Below, in pieces: positions 23,215-31,966 of a stretch of DNA of 47,563 nt (positions within the stretch are counted from its first letter, which is position 1; the number at the start of each line of letters is the position of its first letter). The notes beneath the pieces are model-generated. The model saw only the letters and a program-made list of their open reading frames with translations, was not told the DNA's origin and did no database searches. The stretch is from the NCBI GenBank assembly GCA_902800005.1, contig CADCCP010000005.1, forward strand, positions 1 to 47,563. The letters run 5' to 3'. The position numbers and the translations under genes are program-made. The stretch is from an uncultured Ruminococcus sp. (lineage in GTDB: Bacteria > Bacillota > Clostridia > Oscillospirales > Acutalibacteraceae).

Positions 23215-23918
23215 TAATCGAATATCTTTTTACCCTTTTTGTTCTTAGACATCGGAACACATACCATATCGCCTACGATATAATGTTCTATCAGCAAAAT
23301 TTTCACTGCTTCCAATGCCTGTTTCACATTTTCGGTCATTTTGATATCCTGCAGTGACGGCATGGTTGAACCGCTGGGATGATTATGTGCCAGAATAACA
23401 CCGCTCGCCTTATGCTGAACACTTAGCTGAACGATCTTTGTTATATTAACATCAGAACCTGTTTTTGTTCCCCTGCTCACCACATCACAAAATACACGCT
23501 TACCTTTGCTGTCAAGTGCTACCATCAGCAACTGCTCTTCATTTTTTCCTATGAATCTCGGCAGAATAAAATCTTCTATTGTACCGTGTTCTTCATTCAG
23601 CTCATCTTTTTCACTCTGCTGATATTTGTCCTGATAGTAGCGTGCACATACAGCAGGCATCAGTTTCAGCAATACAGCGGCATTATAACTTATGCCGCAC
23701 TCCTGAAGTGCCTCAAGAGGTGCATCAAACACTCCCGAAAATGAACCGAATTTATTAAGCAGATTATGAGCTATATCATTCGTATCCTTTCTGGGAATGC
23801 CGTAGAACAGCAAAAATTCTATGACCTGATGGTCAAAGAAGCTGTCTATTCCCTCTTTGACAAAACGCTCCCTTACTCTGTTCCTGTGTCCGTCATGTAA
23901 ACCTTTATTTTCACTCAT
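23214..23918 (-). CDS. radC: RadC family JAB/MPN-domain protein
   Basis: Putative metalloprotein of 234 residues, historically linked to DNA repair though that link is doubtful. Two helix-hairpin-helix-like segments occupy residues 1-90. The JAB/MPN metal site is seen as the HNHPSGSTMPSLQDIKMTE motif (H-x-H...S...D), preceded by ALDSKGKRVFCDVVSRGT. ATG is preceded by AAGGAG. It is monocistronic with a good promoter. Confidence 0.94.
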   Translation of the reverse strand: MSENKGLHDGHRNRVRERFVKEGIDSFFDHQVIEFLLFYGIPRKDTNDIAHNLLNKFGSFSGVFDAPLEALQECGISYNAAVLLKLMPAVCARYYQDKYQQSEKDELNEEHGTIEDFILPRFIGKNEEQLLMVALDSKGKRVFCDVVSRGTKTGSDVNITKIVQLSVQHKASGVILAHNHPSGSTMPSLQDIKMTENVKQALEAVKILLIEHYIVGDMVCVPMSKNKKGKKIFD

Positions 23919-23951
23919 GTTAACTTCTCCTTGTCAACTTATGTCGTTTAT

Positions 23952-23980
23952 ATTATACAAGACAATTTGTCATTTTGCAA
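23952..23980 (-). promoter_or_regulatory. Sigma-A promoter of radC
   Basis: TTGCAA (23975-23980), 17-bp spacer, perfect TATAAT (23952-23957). Confidence 0.7.
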
Positions 23981-24023
23981 ATACTTTCACAAATTTTTTA
24001 TCATATACTCCAAAAATTTGCAG

Positions 24024-24052
24024 TTTACTTTTTGATATACAAATTGTATAAT
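24024..24052 (+). promoter_or_regulatory. Sigma-A promoter of the DUF3810 gene
   Basis: TTTACT (24024-24029), 17-bp spacer, perfect TATAAT (24047-24052). Confidence 0.7.
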
Positions 24053-24087
24053 TACCATATAGTATGCCTTAAAGGAGGACTATCATC

Positions 24088-25155
24088 ATGAAAAAATATT
24101 TTAAAAGCCCTAAATTTCGGATATTGCTTCTCATACCTGTTTCAGTTGCCCTGACGGTCTCGGCAAAATATATCAGCGGTTTTGCAGACCTCTATTTTTC
24201 TCATATATACAAATATATTTCTATAATTTTCAGCAGAGTTTCAGGTCTTGTCCCTTTTTCTGTTGCCGAACTTATCATCATATTTGTACCTTTAGTCATT
24301 GTCATTTATATAATATATACAGTTGTCAAAACCGTACTCTCAAAAGAAAATAAATTGAAAATTGCTTTGAACGGCTGTCTGAATATTATGTGTACAGTAT
24401 CTGTCATTCTGTTTCTTTTCACAGCAAACTGCGGGATAAATTATTATAAGTCGGGTATTTCAGAAACCATGCATATCAAAACTCAGCCTGTTTCGACCGA
24501 AGAATTATATAAAGTATGCGTTTATCTTGCACAGAAAGCCTCAGATGCCAGACAAGGTCTTAGCGAAGATAAAAACGGCATTGCAAAAATATCGGGAAAT
24601 CTAAACGAACGTGCCAAAAATTATGTCAACAGACTTTTAAACACATCTTACTCTCAGCCTAAAAATGTATTTTTTTCAAGGGCGATGTCGTACCTCAATA
24701 TTACAGGTGTATATTTTCCTTTTACATTTGAAGCAAATGTAAATATTGATGTTCCCGAATTTTCCATTCCTGCCACCATGTGCCACGAACTTGCACATAT
24801 AAACGGTATCATGCCCGAAGAAGATGCAAATTTTATTTCATTTCTTGCCTGCATTGATTCACATGATAATGAATTCTCTTATTCAGGCTACACTATGGCA
24901 ATGATATATGCATCCAACGCACTCTACCGATCCGATAAAGAAAAATATGCCGATTTCACCCGATATATGAGTGATGGTCTTATGCGTGACCTGAACGCAC
25001 AGTCTGAATACTGGAAACAATTTGAAACACCCGTTGCTGAAACCGCTTCTGCCATCAATGATACATACCTGAAATCGAATTCCCGATCTGACGGAATAAG
25101 AAGCTATGGAAATATGGTTGATCTGACTGTTGCATATCTAAAAGACAAAATATGA
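24088..25155 (+). CDS. DUF3810 membrane protein with HExxH motif
   Basis: Unknown-function membrane protein of 355 residues. Three hydrophobic segments lie in residues 10-125; the remainder is predicted to face outward. A metalloprotease-like CHELAHINGIMPEEDANF stands near residue 231: His-Glu-x-x-His with a following Gly and a later Glu-Glu pair as possible third ligand. This matches the DUF3810 family of Firmicutes and Bacteroidetes. No substrate is known. ATG follows AAAGGAGGAC. It is monocistronic. Confidence 0.85.
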   Translation: MKKYFKSPKFRILLLIPVSVALTVSAKYISGFADLYFSHIYKYISIIFSRVSGLVPFSVAELIIIFVPLVIVIYIIYTVVKTVLSKENKLKIALNGCLNIMCTVSVILFLFTANCGINYYKSGISETMHIKTQPVSTEELYKVCVYLAQKASDARQGLSEDKNGIAKISGNLNERAKNYVNRLLNTSYSQPKNVFFSRAMSYLNITGVYFPFTFEANVNIDVPEFSIPATMCHELAHINGIMPEEDANFISFLACIDSHDNEFSYSGYTMAMIYASNALYRSDKEKYADFTRYMSDGLMRDLNAQSEYWKQFETPVAETASAINDTYLKSNSRSDGIRSYGNMVDLTVAYLKDKI

Positions 25156-25163
25156 AAAATCAC

Positions 25164-25192
25164 TGTACAAATCGAATAAAATTGTGTATAAT
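25164..25192 (+). promoter_or_regulatory. Possible distal promoter upstream of ftsE
   Basis: TGTACA (25164-25169), 17-bp spacer, perfect TATAAT (25187-25192). The -35 box is poor. Confidence 0.35.
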
Positions 25193-25348
25193 AAATTTCA
25201 GTTGATATTTAAAAAATGCTTGTTTCAGATCATTCCGAAATCACCGGTCATGTGACCTTTTATGCAGAAAACCATCAAAAATTTATGAATGATCAAAAAT
25301 ATAAAAAATATTTCCATCAAAAATGCTTTTTTATGTCTAATTTTGTAT

Positions 25349-25377
25349 TTGACGGAAATAATGATATAGAGTATAAT
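25349..25377 (+). promoter_or_regulatory. Sigma-A promoter of ftsE-ftsX-M23 operon
   Basis: TTGACG (25349-25354), 17-bp spacer, perfect TATAAT (25372-25377), about 40 bp before ftsE. Confidence 0.75.
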
Positions 25378-25418
25378 TATATCGGCTTGATTTTTGCCAA
25401 AAGAAAGGAAAGAAGAAA

Positions 25419-26120
25419 ATGATACATCTTGAAAATGTGTCAAAGGTGTACAACAACGGCATCGAAGCCCTTAAAAATATTTCCCTTGACATTGACAACG
25501 GGGAATTTGTTTTTATCGTAGGACCTTCCGGTGCAGGCAAAAGTACATTTTTGAAATTGCTGATCCGTGAGGAAAAGGCAACCTTCGGAAAAATTATTGT
25601 CAGCGGTTATGACCTGATGAAGATCAGACGCAGTAAGATACCCTATCTCCGCAGAAAAATGGGGATAGTATTTCAGGATTTCCGCCTTATCGCCAAAATG
25701 AATGTATATGACAATGTAGCTTTTGCGATGCGTGTGATCGGTTCACCTGAAAAAGCCATCAAAAAACGTGTCAAAGAAGTTCTGAATCTTGTAGAGCTTG
25801 ACGGCAAGGAAAAAAGAAAACCCAATGAAATATCCGGCGGCGAACAGCAGAGAGTCAGTCTTGCTCGTGCCCTCGTCAACAAGCCGGATATGATAATTGC
25901 CGATGAGCCTACGGGAAATATTGATCCTGATCTCTCCTTTGACATCATGAAACTTCTCGTCGAGATCAATAAAACAGGCACTACCGTTATCATTGTAACA
26001 CATGAACATGACCTTGTAAAAGAGTTCGGCGGAAGGATCATCACCATCGAAGACGGTGAGATAAAAAGTGACGAAAAGTATCCGACCAAGTATCACGAAA
26101 AGGAGGCAGACAAAAAATGA
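25419..26120 (+). CDS. ftsE: Cell division ATP-binding protein FtsE
   Basis: ATPase of the FtsEX complex that controls cell-wall hydrolases at the membrane. The 233-residue protein has Walker A GPSGAGKST (about residues 35-43), Q-loop FQDFRL, ABC signature ISGGEQQRVSLARAL, Walker B MIIADEPTGNIDP and the H-loop THEHD. The start MIHLENVSKVYNNGIEALKN is standard. Its TGA overlaps the ATG of ftsX (ATGA). Confidence 0.97.
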   Translation: MIHLENVSKVYNNGIEALKNISLDIDNGEFVFIVGPSGAGKSTFLKLLIREEKATFGKIIVSGYDLMKIRRSKIPYLRRKMGIVFQDFRLIAKMNVYDNVAFAMRVIGSPEKAIKKRVKEVLNLVELDGKEKRKPNEISGGEQQRVSLARALVNKPDMIIADEPTGNIDPDLSFDIMKLLVEINKTGTTVIIVTHEHDLVKEFGGRIITIEDGEIKSDEKYPTKYHEKEADKK

Positions 26121-27019
26121 AAATCTTCTATCTTATCAAAGAAGGCTTCAAAAACATCTGGACTAACAGAATGATGTCACTTGCCTCAGTGATAGTCCTC
26201 GTTTCATGCCTGATAATCACAGGTGCTGCCTCTCTCATATCCATCAATGTCACTGCACTCATTTCAAAAATCGGTGACGATGATCAGATAACCGTATACT
26301 TGGATTATGACCTTGATGATCTGCGATCAATCAAACTCGGCTCTCAGTTGAATAAGATAAAAAATATCGATTCTTACAGTTTTTTCTCCAGAGATGATGC
26401 TATCAAACAGTATAAGGAGGTTCTCGGCAGTATCTATGAAAGTATGCAGGATGACGGCAATCCTTTCGGAAATGCCTACAAAGTCAAACTCAAAGACCTC
26501 TCTCAATACAAGAAGACTGTCGATGAGATCAAACGGGTAGAAGGTGTCAGTTCTGTCAGTGACAGAAGCGATATTGCAGGAAAACTCACCAAATTGAACT
26601 ACTTTGTGACGATCGTAGGTTCATGGGTAGTTCTTGTTCTTGCACTCGTTACACTGTTTATCATATCCAACACCATCAAAATGACCATGTACTCCAGACG
26701 ATATGAGATAAGTATCATGAAATCCGTCGGAGCTACGAATTCTTTTATACGAGTCCCTTTCATAATTGAAGCGATGGTCATCGGTCTTGTATCGGGACTT
26801 GCTGCCGCAAGCGTGATATGCAGTGTTTATATGCCCGTCAGGACTGCTGCTGCAGGAATCATCGGATTCATAGGCGATTCCACCTTCACCGTTGAACAGA
26901 TCATTCTGCCTACATTCATAGCAATGTCTGTTACAGGCATCCTCATTGGTCTTATAGGTGGCTTTATCTCCATCGCCAGATACCTCAAAAAAGAAGGAGG
27001 AGAGATCATTGGCTGGTAA
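26117..27019 (+). CDS. ftsX: Cell division membrane protein FtsX
   Basis: Permease-like partner of FtsE, 300 residues. One transmembrane segment near residues 20-43, a large extracellular loop (about 45-165) that contacts the hydrolase, then three transmembrane segments (about 168-290). The start MKIFYLIKEGFKNIWTNRMMS is the family signature. It overlaps both ftsE (4 nt) and the M23 gene (11 nt), so the three proteins are made together, consistent with FtsEX activating that peptidase outside the cell. Confidence 0.96.
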   Translation: MKIFYLIKEGFKNIWTNRMMSLASVIVLVSCLIITGAASLISINVTALISKIGDDDQITVYLDYDLDDLRSIKLGSQLNKIKNIDSYSFFSRDDAIKQYKEVLGSIYESMQDDGNPFGNAYKVKLKDLSQYKKTVDEIKRVEGVSSVSDRSDIAGKLTKLNYFVTIVGSWVVLVLALVTLFIISNTIKMTMYSRRYEISIMKSVGATNSFIRVPFIIEAMVIGLVSGLAAASVICSVYMPVRTAAAGIIGFIGDSTFTVEQIILPTFIAMSVTGILIGLIGGFISIARYLKKEGGEIIGW

Positions 27020-28271
27020 ATTTATGAAATTCACTTCTATTATTGCCGCTCTCTCTGTGATCTTCGCTGCTGCTACTGTTCAAAACACCTTTGCTTTCGA
27101 TCTTGAGGAAAACTCCCGTGAAAGAGAAAGGATCGCCAATGAAAATTCTGCTCTGCTTGAGGGAATATCAGAAAATCAGAAGACCATTAAAGAAAAGCAG
27201 CTTTACAGCAAACAGCTCCAGAAACAAATACAGGAGCTTACCCAAAAAATCAAAGAAAGCAATGAACGAATCAAGACTCTTAACGAAGGTATCAAAGAAA
27301 AGCAGCGGCTGATAGATGAAAAACTTCAGGAGATCGCCGACAGACTCGACCTGCTCCGTACACGGCTCAGAGCTGTCTACATGGCAGGTGACACTTCTTC
27401 CCTTGAGATCATTCTCGGTGCAAAAAGTTTTTCCGACTTCATCGACAAAGCCCAGATGATAAAAAGTATGTCCGACTATGATGCCAATCTTATCAGCAAT
27501 CTGCAGAAAAAAATGGATGCCATCAGTCTGGAACAGAAACAGCTCAGGCAAGATAAAGATGAAGTGGAAAAAGAAAAGAAATCTCTTGAAGAAAACAAAA
27601 AAGAAGTTAATGATCTTTCAATTGAAAATCAGGCTCTGATCGAAGAACTCATATCCATGAACCGTGAAAACAGAGATGCCATGAGAGAAAATGAGCTTCG
27701 TCAGAAAGTCCTTGAGGATGCACTCGAACAGTATAACAAAGAGGTGGCTGAAAAAGCCCGTCAGGAACGTATCGCCCGTATGCTCGAACAGCAGCGGCTC
27801 GCAAGAGAAAACGGCATTCCTCCCGAAATACTTGTCCGTCCTGTCGGTGACGAATATGTTTGGCCTTGTCCCGGCTATACCTATCTGACCGCCCTTTTCG
27901 ATGAAGAAAGATATTACGGCATACACGGTGCTATAGACATAGCAGGTGCAGGCATATACGGTGCAAGTGTAGTTGCCTGTGCAGACGGCTATGTATTTGA
28001 TACAAACATCTCCTGCCCGCACGACTACGGCAAGGAAGCAAGCTGCGGATGCGGCGGCGGCTTCGGCAACTACATCATGATCGATCACGGCAACGGAAAA
28101 ATATCTGTTTATGCTCACCTCTCAGGTCTTATCGTCAGTGTCGGTCAGAAAGTTCAAGCAGGTCAGGTCATCGGTTATGTCGGTACTACTGGATATTCAA
28201 CAGGTCCTCACCTGCACTTTGAAACACGCTATGACGGTATTCGTTATGATCCTTTGCTGGAATTTGAATAA
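27009..28271 (+). CDS. Secreted coiled-coil M23 peptidase, FtsEX-linked (EnvC-like)
   Basis: Exported murein hydrolase or activator of 420 residues. Signal peptide in residues 1-33 (hydrophobic IIAALSVIFAAATV, end near AFA). A long coiled coil spans about 35-280, rich in E, K and Q. The C-terminal LytM/M23 domain keeps all zinc ligands: HGAIDIAG (H and D) and HLHFE, so it is likely catalytic, unlike E. coli EnvC. The start is TTG inside ftsX, eight bases after AAGGAGG; an ATG five codons later is the alternative. Domain order and position match the FtsEX effector role filled by CwlO, PcsB or EnvC elsewhere. Confidence 0.9.
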   Translation: MAGKFMKFTSIIAALSVIFAAATVQNTFAFDLEENSRERERIANENSALLEGISENQKTIKEKQLYSKQLQKQIQELTQKIKESNERIKTLNEGIKEKQRLIDEKLQEIADRLDLLRTRLRAVYMAGDTSSLEIILGAKSFSDFIDKAQMIKSMSDYDANLISNLQKKMDAISLEQKQLRQDKDEVEKEKKSLEENKKEVNDLSIENQALIEELISMNRENRDAMRENELRQKVLEDALEQYNKEVAEKARQERIARMLEQQRLARENGIPPEILVRPVGDEYVWPCPGYTYLTALFDEERYYGIHGAIDIAGAGIYGASVVACADGYVFDTNISCPHDYGKEASCGCGGGFGNYIMIDHGNGKISVYAHLSGLIVSVGQKVQAGQVIGYVGTTGYSTGPHLHFETRYDGIRYDPLLEFE

Positions 28272-28276
28272 ATCTC

Positions 28277-28305
28277 TTGATTTTTCAAAAATGATGTGAT
28301 ATAAT
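28277..28305 (+). promoter_or_regulatory. Sigma-A promoter of the SAM riboswitch and metK
   Basis: TTGATT (28277-28282), 17-bp spacer, perfect TATAAT (28300-28305). Confidence 0.75.
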
Positions 28306-28328
28306 CTCATTGTCAACTGAATAAATAC

Positions 28329-28429
28329 CACTTATCAAGAGCGACTGAGGGAACAGACCCTATGAAGTCCGGCAACCTGCTTTTTCGTAAGGTGCCAAAT
28401 TCTGCGGTATATTTGCCGAAAGATGAGCG
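28329..28429 (+). ncRNA. SAM-I riboswitch (S box)
   Basis: Conserved S-box blocks are in order: CTTATCAAGAG, GGGAACAGACCCTATGAAG, CCGGCAACC, AAGGTGCCAAATTCTGC and the closing GATGAG that pairs with CTTATC. It precedes metK and is followed by a terminator, so it stops metK transcription when SAM is abundant. GCCGAA (28415-28420) can pair with TTCGGC (28443-28448) as the antiterminator. Confidence 0.95.
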
Positions 28430-28437
28430 TTTTATAT

Positions 28438-28470
28438 AGCTGTTCGGCGTTGTGTCGGACAGCTTTTTTT
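28438..28470 (+). terminator. SAM-riboswitch terminator
   Basis: AGCTGTTCG / CGGACAGCT stem of 9 bp followed by seven T. Its 5' arm overlaps the antiterminator segment. Confidence 0.9.
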
Positions 28471-28507
28471 ATCAACAGGAATAACAATTTGAAAGGAAGT
28501 TTTTGAA

Positions 28508-29689
28508 ATGGCAAAATTTTTGTTTACATCAGAATCTGTTACTGAGGGACACCCCGATAAACTCTGTGACAGAATATCAGATTCCGTCCTCGATGCACTC
28601 ATCGCACAGGATCCTGATTCACACGTTGCCTGTGAAGTGACCGCTGCAAAAGGTCTGATACACATTATGGGAGAGATCTCTTCAAAAGGCTCTGTCAATG
28701 TCGAGGAGATAGCAAGAAAAGCAATGTGTGACATCGGATACAGTTGTCCCGAAAGCGGCTTTGACGGAAACGCTTGTGCAGTCATATCATCTCTCAACTC
28801 TCAGTCGGCAGATATTGCAATGGGTGTCAATGCTGCATTTGAATCCCGTGAAGATGACTCCGATGAACTTAACAAGATAGGTGCAGGCGATCAGGGTATC
28901 ATGTTCGGTTTTGCGTGTGATGAAACTCCCGAACTCATGCCGTTGCCTATATCCCTCGCTCACAAGCTGGCAAAACGTCTTACAGAAGTGCGTAAAAACG
29001 GTACTCTCCCCTATCTCCGTCCCGACGGTAAAACTCAAGTTACCGTTGAATATGAAAATGATTCTCCTGTGAGAATAGACACAGTTCTTATCTCTACCCA
29101 ACATTCCGAAAACGTGGATATTCCTACCATCAAAAATGATCTTATCGCAAACGTAATAACTCCCATTATACCCGAAAGTCTCATTGATGAAAGTACAAAG
29201 ATACTTGTCAATCCCACAGGCAGATTTGTCATAGGCGGTCCTGTAGGTGACTCAGGCTTGACCGGCAGAAAGATCATTGTCGATACATACGGCGGCTATT
29301 CACGTCACGGCGGAGGTGCTTTCTCAGGTAAAGACCCCACAAAAGTTGACAGAAGTGCTGCATATGCTGCACGTTACGTCGCTAAAAATATAGTTGCTGC
29401 CAAACTCGCTAAAAAATGTGAGATACAGCTTTCCTATGCCATAGGCGTTGCAAAGCCCGTTTCCGTGTTCGTTGAGACCTTCGGCACAGGAGTTGTTTCA
29501 GATGAAGCTCTCACCGATGCTGTAAACAAGGTATTTGATCTGCGTCCTGCCGCAATTATCAAAGAATTGCAGCTCGACAGACCGATTTACACTCCGCTTT
29601 CCGCATACGGTCACATGGGACGTGAAGATTTGGGCGTATCTTGGGAAAAAACAGATAAAATTCAGGCTCTCCTTGATGCTGTAAAATAA
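28508..29689 (+). CDS. metK: S-adenosylmethionine synthetase
   Basis: Makes SAM from methionine and ATP. The 393-residue protein has [16 protein letters not shown] at the N-terminus, [15 protein letters not shown], the flexible-loop region, and [24 protein letters not shown], with [22 protein letters not shown] follows AAAGGAAG. It is controlled by the SAM-I riboswitch just upstream. Confidence 0.98.
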   Translation: MAKFLFTSESVTEGHPDKLCDRISDSVLDALIAQDPDSHVACEVTAAKGLIHIMGEISSKGSVNVEEIARKAMCDIGYSCPESGFDGNACAVISSLNSQSADIAMGVNAAFESREDDSDELNKIGAGDQGIMFGFACDETPELMPLPISLAHKLAKRLTEVRKNGTLPYLRPDGKTQVTVEYENDSPVRIDTVLISTQHSENVDIPTIKNDLIANVITPIIPESLIDESTKILVNPTGRFVIGGPVGDSGLTGRKIIVDTYGGYSRHGGGAFSGKDPTKVDRSAAYAARYVAKNIVAAKLAKKCEIQLSYAIGVAKPVSVFVETFGTGVVSDEALTDAVNKVFDLRPAAIIKELQLDRPIYTPLSAYGHMGREDLGVSWEKTDKIQALLDAVK

Positions 29690-29693
29690 AAAA

Positions 29694-29732
29694 TATTGCC
29701 TGCCGCTGAAATTTCAGTGACAGGCATTTTTA
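29694..29732. terminator. Bidirectional terminator between metK and the ACT gene
   Basis: TGCCTG / CAGGCA outer stem and CTGAA / TTCAG inner stem separated by a small internal loop; TTTTTATTT on the plus strand, AATATTTTT on the minus. Confidence 0.8.
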
Positions 29733-29733
29733 T

Positions 29734-30180
29734 TTACATTACACTCTGTATTGCCGCATAAGCCGAATCAAAATCGGATTTTGTGACCAACAGTGATATT
29801 TGTGTTTCACTTGTTGTTATAAGTCTTATATCAGTACCGACTTTTGCAGCACTCTTGAACACCTTTGCAGCTACTCCGGGACAATTCTCCATGCCCGGAT
29901 CGTTTATCGATATTTTGCAATTACCGCTGCTTACTATGGGCTTTATTGTGCCGTCATTCAACTTTGATGTATAGCCAAGTATCTTCATAAGGTCATCATC
30001 GTTTACCGTGAATGAAAGGCTTGTCTTGGAACTCTGAACAGGCGACAGCGAGATCATATCAACATCTACACCCATCGCTGCTATATTCTCAAAAACTTCG
30101 GATACGAAATCTATATTCGCAGGTATATTATGCAAAGTGATCAATGTAATGTCATCGCTTACAGTTATTGATGGCTTCAT
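29734..30180 (-). CDS. Stand-alone tandem ACT-domain protein (aspartokinase-type)
   Basis: Protein of 148 residues made of two ACT domains (about 5-70 and 80-148) and nothing else. The pattern resembles the regulatory half of lysine-sensitive aspartokinases: ITLITLHNIPANIDFVSEVFENIAAMG, VDMISLSP, then a second unit ending LITTSETQISLLVTKSDFDSAYAAIQ. No catalytic domain or internal remnant of lysC is seen. It closes the lysine-riboswitch operon asd-dapA-dapB, 18 bp after dapB, so an allosteric role in the aspartate pathway is likely but unproved. Confidence 0.85.
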   Translation of the reverse strand: MKPSITVSDDITLITLHNIPANIDFVSEVFENIAAMGVDVDMISLSPVQSSKTSLSFTVNDDDLMKILGYTSKLNDGTIKPIVSSGNCKISINDPGMENCPGVAAKVFKSAAKVGTDIRLITTSETQISLLVTKSDFDSAYAAIQSVM

Positions 30181-30198
30181 TGAAAATATCCCCCTTCA

Positions 30199-30954
30199 TC
30201 ATGAATTTTTCAGCAGGTCGGACATATTATACATTCCTGCAGTCCTGCCTTTCAGGTATACTGCCGCATTCAACGCACCTACCGCAAAAACTGTTTTTGA
30301 ACGTGCAGAGTGACTGATAGTGAGAACCTCGTCCTGTCCCGCAAATATAACTTCATGTTCTCCAACGATATTGCCGCCTCTTACGGAATGGATACCGATC
30401 TCTTTCCTATCCCTCTTTTTCCTGTACGAATGACGGTCATATACATATTCTGCATTGTCCTTTACTTCAGATATAGCATCTGCTATCATCAGTGCCGTAC
30501 CGCTGGGTGCATCGAGTTTCTGATTATGGTGCTGCTCAACTATCTCTATATCAAAGCTCTCTCCGAAAACTGCTGCTGCCTTTTTTGAAAGTTCTATAAT
30601 CAGGTTGATGCCGAGTGACATATTACCCGAATAGAATATTGCTGTTTCTTTGGAAGCCGCTGATATTTTCTTTTTCTGTTCCTCATTGTAGCCGGTCGTA
30701 CATATCACAACAGGCATTTTCTTTTCAACAGCGTATGCAAGCATACTGTCCAATACAACAGGATTGGAAAAATCCACTATAACATCGGCTTCGCATTTCA
30801 GCTCCGCAAATGTCTTTGCATACTCAAAATCCGCATTTGTCGGCTCAACTATATCTATACCGCCGACTATTTTTATATCTTCACGGTCTGCTGCCGCATT
30901 TCTAAGGCTTGCTCCCATTTTTCCGCTGCATCCCGTTATGATTATCTTTGTCAT
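30199..30954 (-). CDS. dapB: 4-hydroxy-tetrahydrodipicolinate reductase
   Basis: Second committed step of the diaminopimelate/lysine route. The 251-residue protein has an N-terminal NAD(P)H-binding Rossmann motif GCSGKMG and the catalytic/substrate motif EQHHNQKLDAPSGTA. The frame opens at 30963, but AAAGGA is spaced eight bases from the second ATG at 30954, and MTKIIITGCSGKMG is the better family start. It also serves dipicolinate supply for spores. Confidence 0.96.
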   Translation of the reverse strand: MTKIIITGCSGKMGASLRNAAADREDIKIVGGIDIVEPTNADFEYAKTFAELKCEADVIVDFSNPVVLDSMLAYAVEKKMPVVICTTGYNEEQKKKISAASKETAIFYSGNMSLGINLIIELSKKAAAVFGESFDIEIVEQHHNQKLDAPSGTALMIADAISEVKDNAEYVYDRHSYRKKRDRKEIGIHSVRGGNIVGEHEVIFAGQDEVLTISHSARSKTVFAVGALNAAVYLKGRTAGMYNMSDLLKNS

Positions 30955-30980
30955 TCCGACCATCCTTTATATACAAAATC

Positions 30981-31021
30981 ACGCTGTGAGGGCGGCACGA
31001 TTTCACCCACCTTCACAGCGT
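30981..31021 (-). terminator. Attenuator-like hairpin between dapA and dapB
   Basis: ACGCTGTGA / TCACAGCGT arms with a further GG/CC pairing, then GATTTTG on the minus strand. It may reduce transcription of dapB and the ACT gene or mark mRNA processing. Confidence 0.45.
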
Positions 31022-31035
31022 ATTATATTTTATCA

Positions 31036-31929
31036 TTACGCTTTTATGATACCGTATTTAATAAGGCATTCTCTTAAAGCCTTTTCACCTGCTTCACTCA
31101 TCGATGTCAAAGGCATTCTGCAGGGACCGCAGTTGAATCCGCACATATTCATAGCTGTCTTGACAGGTATCGGATTCACATCCGAGAAAAGCATATCGAT
31201 CAGTTCTATATAATATTTCTGCATGGCAAAACTGCTCTTGAAATCTCCGTCAAGTGCCTTCTTAGCCATTTCATGACTTTCTCTCGGACATATATTTGCA
31301 AATACGGATATAACTCCAAGACCGCCCATTGACATGATCGAGAATGTCTGTGCATCTTCACCGCTGTATATATCCAGACCGTCTCCGCAAAGTGCCATTG
31401 TCTTTACAAGAGCGGATATATCACCGTTAGCTTCCTTAGCAGCCTGTATATTCGGATGCTTGGCAAGCTCCGCATATGTTTCCGGCTTGATATTGCAGCC
31501 TGTTCTTGACGGCACGTTATAAACGATCATCGGGATATGGATACGGTCTGCAATATAGTTATAATGCCTTATAAGACCGCTCTGAGAGGTCTTGTTATAA
31601 TAAGGCGTAACGGAAAGTATCGCATCTGCTCCAAGTCTTTCGGCCTCTGCGGAAAGCTCTGCTGCAAATACAGTATCATTGCTGCCCGCACCTGCTATAA
31701 CAGGTACTCTCTTTGCAACTTTATTGACCGTGTATTCGATCACCTGACAATGCTCATCCCTATCAAGTGTGGCAGACTCACCCGTTGTTCCGCAGGTTAT
31801 TATAGCATCTATACCGTTCTTGATCTGGAATTCGATGATCCTGCCGTACTCGTCATAATTCACCTTGCCGTCTTCATACATCGGGGTAACGATCGCAACA
31901 CCCGATCCCTTGAAAATATGGTTTGACAT
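31036..31929 (-). CDS. dapA: 4-hydroxy-tetrahydrodipicolinate synthase
   Basis: Condenses pyruvate with aspartate semialdehyde. The 297-residue TIM-barrel protein has TCGTTGESATL (substrate loop), VYNVPSRTGCNI (catalytic Tyr) and QAAKEANGDI, with the Schiff-base Lys. ATG follows TGGAGG. It lies between asd, which supplies its substrate, and dapB, which uses its product. Confidence 0.97.
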   Translation of the reverse strand: MSNHIFKGSGVAIVTPMYEDGKVNYDEYGRIIEFQIKNGIDAIITCGTTGESATLDRDEHCQVIEYTVNKVAKRVPVIAGAGSNDTVFAAELSAEAERLGADAILSVTPYYNKTSQSGLIRHYNYIADRIHIPMIVYNVPSRTGCNIKPETYAELAKHPNIQAAKEANGDISALVKTMALCGDGLDIYSGEDAQTFSIMSMGGLGVISVFANICPRESHEMAKKALDGDFKSSFAMQKYYIELIDMLFSDVNPIPVKTAMNMCGFNCGPCRMPLTSMSEAGEKALRECLIKYGIIKA

Positions 31930-31966
31930 AGCAAAACCTCCATGAAAATTTTTATTTTAACTTCAA

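Noticed and set aside
25216-25422. 68-codon plus-strand frame between the DUF3810 gene and ftsE
   Set aside because: No ribosome site before its ATG, AT-driven composition, and it runs through the ftsE promoter and start codon.
26621-27034. Long minus-strand frame opposite ftsX
   Set aside because: Complement of a well-supported gene; protein is low-complexity and matches nothing.
27618-28118. Minus-strand 166-codon frame opposite the M23 gene
   Set aside because: Shadow of a real gene; no ribosome site.
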